A stretch of DNA of 64,000 nucleotides from an uncultured Prevotellaceae bacterium (GCA_900316645.1 ONDP01000005.1:62001-126000); one strand, 5' to 3'; shown: positions 27,707-35,488, counted from the stretch's first letter. Made by a program: numbers and translations. The notes: generated by a model not told the origin, from the sequence alone.

Positions 27707-28259
27707 ATCCGTTCTGTTTTAAATAGTTTGCCATCTTTTCCTTGCCACGGGAGAGATGCGACTTCACCGTACCCTCCTTCATTTCAGTAATCTTTGCAAT
27801 GCCGGCAATGTCGTAGCCATCTATCATCTGCAACGTGATACACGTCCGTTCGTCAGGCTTAAGCAACGACAGTGCGGCATAGATATCCATTTTAAGTGAG
27901 GAATGAGTAGTGAGGAATGAGGAATGGTTGGTATCGACATTCTTCATCTCTGTATTGACATCACTCATTTCTAATTTCTCATTTCTCATTTTACGACAGT
28001 AGTCGTAGAACACATTATAGGCTATGCGCATCAGCCACGTCTGAAAGGAGGCAAGACCTCTGAATTTACCAATGTTCACGTATGCCTTGATGAATGTGTC
28101 CTGTGCCAAGTCGTCACTCAACTGCTCATCTCCCAACGTCTGATGCAGGAAGAAACGGCGCACTGGTGACTGGTATCGGCGCACGAGCTCGTCGAAAGCC
28201 CTTTTATTGCCTAATACAGCCACCTGTGCTACGAGGGAGATGTCAGTCGGTTTTATCAT
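27699..28259 (-). CDS. ECF-type RNA polymerase sigma-70 factor
   Basis: 186 aa. Region 2 is at about residues 22-85 ('DDLAQDTFIKAYVNIGKFRG', 'FQTWLMRIAYNVFYDYCRK') and region 4 at about 125-180 ('LKPDERTCITLQMIDGYDI' then 'MKEGTVKSHLSRGKEKM'). It should direct RNA polymerase to a stress or envelope regulon. Oddity: the linker between the two regions (about residues 88-121) is encoded by two blocks of heptanucleotide repeats, so this part of the protein looks like invaded sequence. It abuts pspC (stop codon next to start) and overlaps the next gene. Confidence 0.93.
   Translation of the reverse strand: MIKPTDISLVAQVAVLGNKRAFDELVRRYQSPVRRFFLHQTLGDEQLSDDLAQDTFIKAYVNIGKFRGLASFQTWLMRIAYNVFYDYCRKMRNEKLEMSDVNTEMKNVDTNHSSFLTTHSSLKMDIYAALSLLKPDERTCITLQMIDGYDIAGIAKITEMKEGTVKSHLSRGKEKMANYLKQNGYG
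27894..27992. repeat. Heptanucleotide arrays inside the sigma-factor linker
   Basis: Two blocks: 27894-27928 (AAGTGAG, GAATGAG, TAGTGAG, GAATGAG, GAATGGT) and 27965-27992 (TCATTTC, TAATTTC, TCATTTC, TCATTTT). Both are period 7 and in opposite orientation, and both are translated as the sigma linker (including a MRNEKLE peptide). Confidence 0.88.
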
Positions 28260-28463
28260 TTACTGATTGGTGATGATTTGATTCTTCTGGGGCATTACAA
28301 TCCATGCCACAATGTAGAACAGCACTCCCGAGAAGCATGTTGCCAGTGTCAGGAAGGCATAAGCCAGACGCACTGCTACAGGATCGAAATCCAGATATTC
28401 TGCGATACCGGAGCAAACTCCAGCTATGACGCGGTCGTCGCCACGATACAGTCTCTTAGTCAT
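28260..28463 (-). CDS. PspC-domain small membrane protein
   Basis: 67 aa. Classic PspC domain: 'LYRGDDRVIAGVCSGIAEYLD' style N-terminus (core: IAGVCSGIAEYL), 'DPVAVRLAYAFL', and one to two membrane helices ending 'IVAWIVMPQKN'. Such proteins act in membrane stress sensing. It lies between the DUF6249-like gene (8-bp overlap) and the sigma gene (no gap), so probably belongs to the same stress operon. Confidence 0.9.
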   Translation of the reverse strand: MTKRLYRGDDRVIAGVCSGIAEYLDFDPVAVRLAYAFLTLATCFSGVLFYIVAWIVMPQKNQIITNQ

Positions 28464-29154
28464 AATTCTCTTGCTTTATGTTATTATTGTGATTCAGTTC
28501 GTCTTCTCTTTGCTTTTTCGAAACAGCCGTCTTGGCAGCTATCACCTTGCCGAGTCCGATAAAGAATACCAAGGCTCCGATACCAAAACCGATGGTGTCG
28601 GCAGCAAAACCGAGGAAGATAGCCAGACCGATACCGACGAAGCACTGGCGCAGGCCCTTCTGATACTCGTCGTTCACCATTTCCTGCGGACGGTTCTCCA
28701 ACAATTGGTCGGGAATGGGCTGTCCGTTCTGCATGGCCATCTGAGCCATCTGCACCTTCTGCTTGCGGTTCCTGTTGACAAAGTATATCAGGAGCAGAAC
28801 GATGATGAACGGTGAGAGCAATAGCAGGAATACGAGGACGGCAACGATGATGGCAATCACCCACATCAACCATGCGAGTCCTGAGCTATTGATCGATTCT
28901 GCCAGCTTGCCGATTTTGTCAATGGCTTCATTGACATCCTCGTCGTCACTGTCCCAATCGTAAGTAATGGTTCTGGTGGTACTGCTGTCAACGGAGGTCG
29001 TATCCGAAAAAGCTTCTATAGCCGTGGAATTTCGGGTTGTATCCACCAGTTCCGTACCCCGTGGGGTGTGTCGGTGTTTCTGAGCTAATGTTGGAACACT
29101 CATACCGAGTGTCAGCAACAATGCCAAAGCGATAAGTCCTTTTTTCATGTCCAT
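28456..29154 (-). CDS. Membrane protein, DUF6249-like
   Basis: 232 aa (a second ATG at codon 3, 29148, is equally possible). Signal peptide about residues 1-25 ('LIALALLLTLGMSVPTLAQ'), a Ser/Thr/Asp-rich periplasmic stretch, a long hydrophobic segment around residues 93-127, a charged cytosolic part (RNRKQKVQMAQMAMQ), then two more hydrophobic segments. Resembles proteins named DUF6249. First gene of the four-gene run ending with the sigma factor and the small membrane protein; the promoter is the divergent element at 29213-29242. Function unknown. Confidence 0.8.
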   Translation of the reverse strand: MDMKKGLIALALLLTLGMSVPTLAQKHRHTPRGTELVDTTRNSTAIEAFSDTTSVDSSTTRTITYDWDSDDEDVNEAIDKIGKLAESINSSGLAWLMWVIAIIVAVLVFLLLLSPFIIVLLLIYFVNRNRKQKVQMAQMAMQNGQPIPDQLLENRPQEMVNDEYQKGLRQCFVGIGLAIFLGFAADTIGFGIGALVFFIGLGKVIAAKTAVSKKQREDELNHNNNIKQENYD

Positions 29155-29212
29155 TTGTCTTTTAAAAGTTGTTATGTTTACCCGTTAGACGTTACATTCT
29201 TCAAATTAGTTG

Positions 29213-29242
29213 CAAAAGTACAAAAAAAAATTCGTACCTTTG
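29213..29242. promoter_or_regulatory. Symmetrical divergent -7 boxes
   Basis: CAAAAGTA (29213-29220) reads TACTTTTG on the minus strand, and TACCTTTG lies at 29235-29242 on the plus strand. Both match TAnnTTTG and are the arms of an inverted repeat (GCAAAAGTAC / GTACCTTTGC, 9 of 10 match). The left arm serves the DUF6249 operon, the right arm the rsmF-like gene. The plus-strand box ends 8 bp before ATG 29251, predicting a leaderless or nearly leaderless mRNA. Confidence 0.7.
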
Positions 29243-29250
29243 CCAACAAT

Positions 29251-30495
29251 ATGACAGAATTACCTGTAGCTTTCAAGGAATATACGCGCCAACTGATGGG
29301 TGACGAACGCTTCGAGCAATACCTTCATTCGTTCGAAGAGGAGGCACCTGTGAGTATCCGGTTGAATCCCCAACGAAACCTCAGCGTGGTGGATGGGGAG
29401 TCGGTGCCCTGGTGCCGTGACGGTTATTACCTGAAGAGCCGTCCCAACTTCACCATGGACCCGCTGTTCCATGCAGGCTGCTACTACGTGCAGGAAGCAT
29501 CCTCTATGTTTCTTGACGAAATTCTGCGCCAACTTCTTACATCTTACATCGTACCTCATACATCGTTAGATCTCTGCGCTGCCCCCGGTGGCAAATCGAC
29601 ACTGCTCCGCTCTGCCCTGCCCGAGGATGGTGTGCTCTATAGCAACGAGCCCATTCGCAACAGGGCTAACATCCTCTTGGAGAATGTCACGAAATGGGGA
29701 TATAACAATCACTTCGTCACCAACAACTACCCCAGAGACTATCGTTCCTCGAAGGCACACTTCGACCTCATCCTCTGCGACGTACCCTGCTCGGGCGAAG
29801 GTATGTTCCGAAAAGACGAGGCTACCATCCGTGAATGGAGTCAGCAGAACGTAGAGAAATGCTGGCAACTGCAACGTGAGATTGTGAGCGACGCCTGGGA
29901 ATGTCTCAACGAAGGCGGTGTGATGATATATAGTACATGTACATTTAATACGAAAGAGAACGAGGAGAACATCCGATGGATACTCGACACGTATGATGCT
30001 GAAGTGCTGAAGATTGACACAAAACCCGAATGGAACATCACTGGTTCGCTGCTCGAAGGATTCAACGCACCTGTCTATCGCTTCATCCCGGGCATTACCC
30101 GTGGCGAGGGCATGTTTATGTGCGTGATAAGGAAGGGGGGCCTCTCCCCCAACCCCTCCCCAAAAAGGGGAAGCCTCTCCCCCAACCCCTCCCCCAAAAG
30201 GGAGGGGAGATTCAAGAGGACCGGGTTGCGGATGATGACATCAGACATCAGCCTTCAGCCATCAGCCATCAAGGTGGAATTAGATTACAAATCGGCTATT
30301 GCCTACCTGCGCCGCGAGGCTTTGGTGCTGCCTGCAGACACACCACGGGGCATTGTCGACGTCACCTTCATGGGACAGGTATTGGGACAGGTGAAGAATA
30401 TCGGCAGCCGAGCCAACAACCTTTACCCGAAAGAATGGAAAATTAAAACAACTTACATAACAGACAACTATGAAGCAATACTTAGACATACTTAA
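29251..30495 (+). CDS. rsmF: rRNA cytosine-C5 methyltransferase, RsmF-like
   Basis: 414 aa from the ATG at 29251; more upstream codons in this frame would lie before the promoter. NOL1/NOP2/Sun family: SAM motif '[14 protein letters not shown]' near residue 107, '[12 protein letters not shown]' near 180 and the catalytic '[13 protein letters not shown]' near 230. The C-terminal RNA-binding part ('[15 protein letters not shown]', 'NLYPKEWKI') fits RsmF. Between the catalytic and C-terminal domains about 45 residues are encoded by two palindromic LSPNPSPKR units and then a heptanucleotide array, i.e. repeats read through in frame. The 3' end overlaps thyA by 26 bp. Confidence 0.88.
   Translation: MTELPVAFKEYTRQLMGDERFEQYLHSFEEEAPVSIRLNPQRNLSVVDGESVPWCRDGYYLKSRPNFTMDPLFHAGCYYVQEASSMFLDEILRQLLTSYIVPHTSLDLCAAPGGKSTLLRSALPEDGVLYSNEPIRNRANILLENVTKWGYNNHFVTNNYPRDYRSSKAHFDLILCDVPCSGEGMFRKDEATIREWSQQNVEKCWQLQREIVSDAWECLNEGGVMIYSTCTFNTKENEENIRWILDTYDAEVLKIDTKPEWNITGSLLEGFNAPVYRFIPGITRGEGMFMCVIRKGGLSPNPSPKRGSLSPNPSPKREGRFKRTGLRMMTSDISLQPSAIKVELDYKSAIAYLRREALVLPADTPRGIVDVTFMGQVLGQVKNIGSRANNLYPKEWKIKTTYITDNYEAILRHT
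30137..30212 (+). repeat. GC-rich palindromic repeat, two tandem units, inside rsmF-like gene
   Basis: CCTCTCCCCCAACCCCTCCC occurs at 30141 and again at 30174, 33 bp (11 codons) apart, each followed by a complementary A/G-rich arm. Translated in frame as [11 protein letters not shown] then [11 protein letters not shown]. Same family as 38239-38277 and 62096-62143. Confidence 0.92.
30234..30268 (+). repeat. Heptanucleotide array inside rsmF-like gene
   Basis: Five units: GATGACA, TCAGACA, TCAGCCT, TCAGCCA, TCAGCCA, just after the palindromic units and translated in frame. Confidence 0.82.
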
Positions 30496-31264
30496 TCGCA
30501 TCCTGACAGAAGGTGCCCAGAAGGGCGACCGCACAGGAACAGGTACGATCAGTATCTTCGGAACGCAGTCGCGCTATAACCTCGACGACGGGTTTCCCTT
30601 GCTGACCACCAAGAAACTGCACTTGAAGTCAATCATCTACGAACTGCTCTGGTTCCTCAAGGGCGACACCAATGTCCATTACCTTCAGGAGCACGGTGTG
30701 CGCATCTGGAACGAGTGGGCTGACGAGAATGGTGAACTGGGACCTGTTTACGGACACCAATGGCGCTCGTGGCCCGACTACGACGGTGGGGTGATTGACC
30801 AGATACAATACGTGGTCGATCAGTTGAAAAACAATCCCGATTCCCGTCGCATGATTGTGTCAGCATGGAATGTGGCTGAAGTCAACAAGATGGCACTGCC
30901 TCCCTGCCACACCATTTTCCAGTTCTATGTGGCTGAAGGACGCCTGTCGCTGCAACTCTACCAGCGCAGTGCCGATACTTTCCTGGGTGTCCCCTTCAAT
31001 ATTGCCTCCTATGCCCTGCTGCTCCAAATGATGGCACAGGTAACAGGACTGAAGGCTGGCGACTTTATCCACACCACAGGCGACACGCATCTATATCTGA
31101 ACCATCTCGAACAGGCTAAGTTGCAGCTCACACGCGAGCCCCGTCCGTTGCCTGTGATGAAAATCAATCCTGACGTAAAGAGTATCTTCGATTTCCAGTA
31201 CGAGGATTTCGAACTGGAAGGCTACGACCCCTGGCCACATATTAAGGCGGAAGTGTCTGTTTAA
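30470..31264 (+). CDS. thyA: Thymidylate synthase
   Basis: 264 aa, same length as E. coli ThyA. Makes dTMP from dUMP using methylene-tetrahydrofolate. Catalytic Cys146 is in '[13 protein letters not shown]'; the dUMP site '[19 protein letters not shown]' (part: [12 protein letters not shown]) and '[15 protein letters not shown]' are intact. It overlaps the methyltransferase gene by 26 bp and is followed, after a heptanucleotide array, by folA, which regenerates tetrahydrofolate from its product dihydrofolate. Confidence 0.98.
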   Translation: MKQYLDILNRILTEGAQKGDRTGTGTISIFGTQSRYNLDDGFPLLTTKKLHLKSIIYELLWFLKGDTNVHYLQEHGVRIWNEWADENGELGPVYGHQWRSWPDYDGGVIDQIQYVVDQLKNNPDSRRMIVSAWNVAEVNKMALPPCHTIFQFYVAEGRLSLQLYQRSADTFLGVPFNIASYALLLQMMAQVTGLKAGDFIHTTGDTHLYLNHLEQAKLQLTREPRPLPVMKINPDVKSIFDFQYEDFELEGYDPWPHIKAEVSV

Positions 31265-31335
31265 GTGAGAAGTGAAAAGTGAAAAGTGAAAAGTTTAAAT
31301 GGTCAATGGTCAATGGTCAATGATCAATGTGAAAA
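31263..31335 (+). repeat. Heptanucleotide array between thyA and folA
   Basis: AAGTGAG, AAGTGAA three times, a break, then TGGTCAA three times and TGATCAA. Both unit types and their order match the minus-strand reading of the array at 32346-32436. It begins at the thyA stop codon and fills the gap to folA. Confidence 0.93.
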
Positions 31336-31338
31336 GTT

Positions 31339-31818
31339 ATGATAAACATGATTGCTGCGGTGGCTAAGAACAGGGCCATCGGATATAAGAACAAATTGCT
31401 GTACTGGTTGCCCAACGACTTGAAACGCTTCAAGGCACTCACTACGGGGCACACCATCGTTATGGGACTGAACACGTATAAGAGCCTGCCCAAAGGCGCA
31501 CTCCCTAATCGCCGCAACTGTGTGTTGACACGTTCTGTCAAGGAACTGCCGGGTTGCGAGTGCTTTGCTTCATGGGACGCATTCATCAGCAACTGCAAAC
31601 CTGACGAGGATATTTATATAATAGGTGGAGCAAGCATCTACCAACAGTTTATCGACAAGGCAGACCGCCTCTGTCTTACTGAGATAGACGATGTGCCTCA
31701 GGAGGCTGATGCCTTCTTCCCCGATTATAGCGACTGGAAGGTAGAAACGAAAGAAACGCATCCGAAAGACGAGAAACACGCCTTCGAATACGCTTTCGTT
31801 GATTATGTAAGGGGCTAA
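31339..31818 (+). CDS. folA: Dihydrofolate reductase
   Basis: 159 aa. Reduces dihydrofolate to tetrahydrofolate with NADPH. Family features: N-terminal 'MIAAVAKNRAIGYKNKL', 'WLPNDLKRFKALTTGHTIV' (core: LPNDLKRFK), 'MGLNTYKSLP' and 'IIGGASIYQQF'. ATG 31339 was chosen; ATG 31348 three codons later is also possible. It is convergent with the Lrp-like gene, with only 4 bp between stop codons. Confidence 0.97.
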   Translation: MINMIAAVAKNRAIGYKNKLLYWLPNDLKRFKALTTGHTIVMGLNTYKSLPKGALPNRRNCVLTRSVKELPGCECFASWDAFISNCKPDEDIYIIGGASIYQQFIDKADRLCLTEIDDVPQEADAFFPDYSDWKVETKETHPKDEKHAFEYAFVDYVRG

Positions 31819-31822
31819 CCCA

Positions 31823-32302
31823 CTAATCCTCCAAGAGCGGCGAGTCGATGATGGGCAACTGACGCTCAAAAGCCGAGTGGAACGTTATCAGCGTTTCACT
31901 GCTCGAGAGTCCGAGGGGTTGCAACTTATCATGGATGATATTGAGCAAGTGGTGGTTGTTCATTGCATATATTTTGATATACATATCGAAGTTTCCCGTT
32001 GTATAGTGACACTCGGTCACCTCGGGAATCTTCTTTAGTTCCTCCACCACCGAATCGAACGTCTCGGGGTTTTTCAGACTCAACCCGATATAGGCACAGG
32101 TCTCGTAGCCTATCTTCTCTGGGTCAATAACATATTGCGAACCTTTCAGCACTCCCATACTCGTTAGTTTCTGAATACGCTGATGGATTGCTGCTCCGCT
32201 CACATTGCAAACACGAGCCACCTCCAAGAATGGTACTCTCGCATCCTCTGATATCATGCGGAGTATCTGTTTGTCCAACTTATCAAGTTTCTGTACTGCC
32301 AT
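31823..32302 (-). CDS. Lrp/AsnC family transcriptional regulator
   Basis: 159 aa. An N-terminal winged helix-turn-helix (about 5-60: 'LDKLDKQILRMISEDARVP', 'VSGAAIHQRIQKLTSMGV') precedes a RAM/ligand-binding domain ('CHYTTGNFDMYIKIYA' around residue 100). Regulators of this kind respond to amino acids. Targets cannot be read from the sequence. Its upstream side is a 13-unit heptanucleotide array shared with the tail of an exbD gene. Confidence 0.94.
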   Translation of the reverse strand: MAVQKLDKLDKQILRMISEDARVPFLEVARVCNVSGAAIHQRIQKLTSMGVLKGSQYVIDPEKIGYETCAYIGLSLKNPETFDSVVEELKKIPEVTECHYTTGNFDMYIKIYAMNNHHLLNIIHDKLQPLGLSSSETLITFHSAFERQLPIIDSPLLED

Positions 32303-32345
32303 ATTTTAATTTTTCAATTTAATTTTTGCAAGGACTTCTTCTTAA

Positions 32346-32436
32346 TTGACCTTTGACCATTGACCATTGACCTTTGACCATTGAACATTGACCATTGACC
32401 TTTGACTTTTGACTTTTCACTTTTCACTTTTCACTT
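32346..32436 (-). repeat. Heptanucleotide array, 13 units, longest in the window
   Basis: Thirteen uninterrupted 7-bp units on the plus strand drift from TTGACCT/TTGACCA (nine units, one TTGAACA) through TTGACTT (two) to TTCACTT (three at the right end, counting the last). The right end is translated (minus strand) as the final NEVKSEK of the 156-aa ExbD protein and supplies its stop codon. Confidence 0.95.
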
Positions 32437-32887
32437 CATTTGCCGAGTAATTGATGCGCAAGGCCCCAGCTTGTCGCAAGGCCTGTTTCACGTCACTCAC
32501 CAGTCCCATATCCGTTCCTTTGTCGGCATGAATACTGACAATCATGTGCATACGGTCTTCACTCGACATCTTGTCGCGAGCCTCAGCAATGGCTGTCGGT
32601 ATCTCGTCCACCGTTACGTATCTATCGTTAATCTGCACGCGCTCCTCGTCGCCGGTCACTTTTCCCTGCGCATCCACAGGGCGACCGATATACAGATAGA
32701 CCACACTACCCTTATGTCCCGTCTTCTCCAGTTCCGTTCCTTGAGGCACCACATAGCGCACCTTCAGTTCCGTCTGTCGCATGTGCGTCACAATCATAAA
32801 GAAGAACAGCACGGTAAAGATTAAATCTGGCATTGATGCAAGATTCAACCCCGGCACTTCATGATTCCTTCTACGAAAACGGCTCAT
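32417..32887 (-). CDS. exbD: ExbD/TolR-family biopolymer transport protein (1)
   Basis: 156 aa. One N-terminal transmembrane helix ('LIFTVLFFFMIVTHM', about residues 22-38) with the conserved Asp just before it ('MPDLIF'), then a periplasmic domain. It pairs with ExbB/TolQ to use the proton gradient for TonB-dependent outer-membrane transport. The last residues and stop codon are encoded by the heptanucleotide array. It is 44 bp after the second exbD; that gap is another array. Confidence 0.92.
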   Translation of the reverse strand: MSRFRRRNHEVPGLNLASMPDLIFTVLFFFMIVTHMRQTELKVRYVVPQGTELEKTGHKGSVVYLYIGRPVDAQGKVTGDEERVQINDRYVTVDEIPTAIAEARDKMSSEDRMHMIVSIHADKGTDMGLVSDVKQALRQAGALRINYSANEVKSEK

Positions 32888-32903
32888 ATTTAATTTTTAA
32901 TGC

Positions 32904-32938
32904 TTAATTCTCAATTGTCAATTGTCAATTCTCAATTA
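32904..32938. repeat. Heptanucleotide array between the two exbD genes
   Basis: Units TTAATTC, TCAATTG, TCAATTG, TCAATTC, TCAATTA. The stop codon of the 171-aa ExbD protein (32932-32934) lies within the last unit. Confidence 0.88.
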
Positions 32939-33447
32939 GATGTCGCTTGCGCCTCACTCACCCTCAAGGGCAGACGCGCCACGATGACGGCCCGCTCGTC
33001 GGGGGTACACTGGCTGAAGCGGTGACCATATTCACGCAAAGCCATTTTATCTCTCAGCGAATGGAAGGCTGCCACTATCGTGTTCTGCATCTTGAAATAG
33101 GCATCATAGCTGGTAGCACGACTGGTTTGCACACCAACCACAAACTGTGCAGTCTGGCGACTCGCCACAAACGACTCCACCTGACGCTGCAAGTCGGCAA
33201 AGGCCACTGTCTTATCGTCTATCCATAGTGAGTCGTTGGCATCCAACCGGATTTGCATCACATTGCTGCGACTGATATCCAGTTCCTTTTTCGCCTCGTC
33301 GTCTATCGGGGGCAACTGGCGTGACAATCCCTTATCGGTGTCCATCGATGAAGTCACCAAGAAGAACACCAACAACATGAACGATATATCAGCTGTTGAT
33401 GTCGTGTTCAACTCAGGAATCTCTCTATTTCTTCGACGTAACCACAT
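32932..33447 (-). CDS. exbD: ExbD/TolR-family biopolymer transport protein (2)
   Basis: 171 aa. N-terminal 'RRRNREIPELNTTSTADIS' and helix 'FMLLVFFLVTSSM' (about 23-36) with the conserved Asp in 'TADISF'. A periplasmic domain follows. It has the usual ExbD length plus an extended C-terminal part ('FSQCTPDERAVIVARLPLRV'). Two ExbD paralogues with one ExbB is a common Bacteroidetes arrangement. The stop codon sits in a heptanucleotide array. Confidence 0.92.
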   Translation of the reverse strand: MWLRRRNREIPELNTTSTADISFMLLVFFLVTSSMDTDKGLSRQLPPIDDEAKKELDISRSNVMQIRLDANDSLWIDDKTVAFADLQRQVESFVASRQTAQFVVGVQTSRATSYDAYFKMQNTIVAAFHSLRDKMALREYGHRFSQCTPDERAVIVARLPLRVSEAQATSN

Positions 33448-33457
33448 TCACTTTGAT

Positions 33458-33499
33458 AATTGAGAATTGAGAATTGAGAATTGAGAATTGAGAATTATG
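33458..33499. repeat. Heptanucleotide array AATTGAG x5
   Basis: Five perfect AATTGAG units (33458-33492) followed by AATTATG, 10 bp upstream (minus sense) of the 171-aa exbD start. The array adds spacing in the exbB-exbD operon. Confidence 0.95.
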
Positions 33500-33513
33500 A
33501 TTACTACTCACTA

Positions 33514-33909
33514 TTACCTTAACTTCTCATTTCTCATTTCTATCTTCCTATTCACTCCCGACACCCCATAGACAACGCCACAGGCAGCAATCAGGATGAG
33601 GATGAGCGACGAGACAATCAGACCGTCGGTCGTCTTCAACCAAAAGCGATTAGTATAGCTGATGCCATTGATAATCAGCGGTTGCGAGGAACCTGCCAGA
33701 CAAGTCACCAGCAACAAGACGACGGTGAATGCCACCACACCCCATGCAATCCACTTTCGTGGCACACGGTTGCTACTGGCAATACTGTCCGAACGATAGC
33801 GGAAGGATCGTACTGCCGACCCCACTGCTGCCACCAATGCCACCACCAACATGGCATACATCAGCCACAGCATCACTTCCGCCAACAAATATCCACCTAG
33901 ATTACCCAT
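33514..33909 (-). CDS. Small membrane protein in the exbB-exbD cluster
   Basis: 131 aa from the ATG at 33909 (MGNLGGYLLAEVML). An ORF start 15 codons upstream exists but would be translated from repeat DNA and overlap exbB. Three hydrophobic segments (about 8-32, 55-75, 98-118). The C-terminal 'KIEMRNEKLR' is encoded by heptanucleotide repeats (33519-33545), the same peptide seen in the sigma-factor linker. No family recognised; it is probably an inner-membrane accessory of the ExbBD complex, judging only by location. Confidence 0.75.
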   Translation of the reverse strand: MGNLGGYLLAEVMLWLMYAMLVVALVAAVGSAVRSFRYRSDSIASSNRVPRKWIAWGVVAFTVVLLLVTCLAGSSQPLIINGISYTNRFWLKTTDGLIVSSLILILIAACGVVYGVSGVNRKIEMRNEKLR

Positions 33910-33910
33910 C

Positions 33911-33944
33911 TCACAAAACTCTAAACTCTCAACTCTAAACTTTC
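33911..33944. repeat. Heptanucleotide array between exbB and the small membrane gene
   Basis: On the minus strand TTTAGAG, TTGAGAG, TTTAGAG, TTTTGTG. It begins inside the exbB 3' end region and runs to the ATG at 33909, replacing any normal ribosome-binding region. Confidence 0.75.
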
Positions 33945-34744
33945 CACTTCGCAATGCTATCCATCAACGTAATGGCGCTCTCCTCCATCTGAGAAGTCAG
34001 ATGTTCAATCTTCGAAAGGATGTAATTGTAGAAGAGCTGCAGAATCAGCGCTACGATAATACCGAAAATGGTAGTTATCAGCGCCACCTTCATACCCGAT
34101 GCCACAATGGTAGGACTGATGTCGCCAGCCGTCTGAATCTGGTCGAAAGCCATCACCATACCTATCACCGTTCCCAAGAATCCCAGCGAGGGAGCCAGGG
34201 CAATGAACAGTTTAATCCACGAACAGCCTTTCTCCATATTGGAAATCTGCACCGTTCCGTAATTGGTCAACTGGCGGTCTATCTGGTCCAGGGGCTCCTT
34301 GATGTGCAGCAAACCCTGATAGCAGATACTGGCCACGGGGCCGCGAGTCTGTCGGCAGAGGTCTTTAGCCCCCTCCACGTCGTTCGCCTCCAACTTGGCG
34401 TCAATGTCCTGCATCAGTTTCTTGGCATTCACCTCCGAGAGTGTCAGATAGATGATGCGCTCAATACAGAAAGCCAGACCTATCACCAAGGCAAGAGCCA
34501 CCAGTGACATAAACCCGGCGGAACCCTCGATGAATTTCGATTTCAGCAGTTTGTGCAGTCCCCCACCCTCTGCCGCATCCGTACTTTCCAGATCGGCATC
34601 AATAAGCGCCATTGCCGAGTCGGCAGCAAGCGTATCGCTCACCACCATCTCCGTTGAGTCCGTCGGCATTTTCTGCTGTGCCATCATGGGTTGCATGGCT
34701 GTCATCAAGCCCATCATGGCAAGAACAAATAAAAACTTTTTCAT
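33935..34744 (-). CDS. exbB: MotA/TolQ/ExbB proton channel family protein
   Basis: 269 aa. A signal-like N-terminus ('FLFVLAMMGLMTAMQPMMAQ') and an acidic stretch precede the first transmembrane helix (about 76-98). The TolQ/ExbB core follows with 'SWIKLFIALAPSLGFLGTVIGMV' (core APSLGFLGTVIGM) and 'MKVALITTIFGIIVALI', which hold the conserved pore residues. It forms the pentameric proton channel with ExbD. First gene of exbB - small membrane protein - exbD - exbD. Confidence 0.94.
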   Translation of the reverse strand: MKKFLFVLAMMGLMTAMQPMMAQQKMPTDSTEMVVSDTLAADSAMALIDADLESTDAAEGGGLHKLLKSKFIEGSAGFMSLVALALVIGLAFCIERIIYLTLSEVNAKKLMQDIDAKLEANDVEGAKDLCRQTRGPVASICYQGLLHIKEPLDQIDRQLTNYGTVQISNMEKGCSWIKLFIALAPSLGFLGTVIGMVMAFDQIQTAGDISPTIVASGMKVALITTIFGIIVALILQLFYNYILSKIEHLTSQMEESAITLMDSIAKWKV

Positions 34745-34766
34745 CCCTTTTACTTATAATTCGGTG

Positions 34767-34801
34767 CAAAAGTACGAAAAAATCGATTAAACGAGAACAA
34801 A
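34767..34801 (-). promoter_or_regulatory. Promoter of the exbB operon
   Basis: Minus-strand -7 box TACTTTTG (34767-34774) with a TTTG (34798-34801) 23 bp upstream, slightly longer spacing than usual. The -7 box ends 22 bp before the exbB ATG. Confidence 0.55.
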
Positions 34802-34853
34802 AGGGATTAATTTCTTTTGTCGAGTGAACGATTTTTAGTTATCTGTCCCTTTC

Positions 34854-35360
34854 TCAGCAGCAATTCGTCAGCGGATTAGCACATATCCAGTCCATCTCTA
34901 TCCATCCCGAATGCTTCCCGTCGCTCGTCTTCACCTTCACCCAATCGCCCTGGACGCCTATCGGGTGCAGCGTCAGTTCTTTCGAGAACGAGTAAGTGAT
35001 GGGAGCTTTGTCGTCAGGCGACTTACGCAGATGCAGTGTCTGCCCACCATAGTTACGCGTGCCGAAGCCAACCATCGAGTAATGAATCCAGTATCCTGTG
35101 GCTGACGGTTGCAATGGAATTTCCGCATCATCTTCGGCATACGATGGTGTTTCCGCCAGTTTCCACCATCCGTCGGTATAGTTCTCCAACACCACCATAG
35201 CAGACAATTTGTTGTCGATTTTACCAACCACCTTGCCTTTGGGCGCATCTCTCAGATTAGTAAACGCGTCTGAGTCAGTAACAAACGCACTAACACGCTG
35301 GGCAGAAGCCGTGATGACCATCAGTGTCATCGTCAAAATTGCAAAAAGTCTTTTCTTCAT
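34854..35360 (-). CDS. Secreted SH3-domain protein
   Basis: 168 aa with a signal peptide (about 1-20, ending ITASAQ). Two SH3-like parts: 'FTNLRDAPKGKVVGKIDN' near residue 33 and 'TLHLRKSPDDKAPITYSF' near residue 108, each the 'LR-x-x-P' strand pattern of bacterial SH3 domains. Such proteins often bind the cell wall. It has a well-formed promoter and stands alone. Confidence 0.85.
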   Translation of the reverse strand: MKKRLFAILTMTLMVITASAQRVSAFVTDSDAFTNLRDAPKGKVVGKIDNKLSAMVVLENYTDGWWKLAETPSYAEDDAEIPLQPSATGYWIHYSMVGFGTRNYGGQTLHLRKSPDDKAPITYSFSKELTLHPIGVQGDWVKVKTSDGKHSGWIEMDWICANPLTNCC

Positions 35361-35388
35361 CTCTTTAAGGTTTAGTTATTTTAGCGCT

Positions 35389-35420
35389 CAAAGATAGCCA
35401 TTTCTTCCGAAACCGCCAAA
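35389..35420 (-). promoter_or_regulatory. Promoter of the SH3-domain gene
   Basis: Minus strand TTTG (35417-35420), exact 20-bp spacer, then TATCTTTG (35389-35396). A full match to the Bacteroidetes consensus, 28 bp before the start codon. Confidence 0.8.
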
Positions 35421-35480
35421 CATTTCAGCACATATCCCTATTTTTTATATAAGATGTGAAGGACTTTCGTTTTTTTTCTT

Positions 35481-35488
35481 TATTTTTG
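35481..35488 (+). promoter_or_regulatory. -7 box TATTTTTG of the C10 protease gene
   Basis: TATTTTTG matches TAnnTTTG, 38 bp before the ATG at 35527. No good TTTG is seen at the -33 position. Confidence 0.45.
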
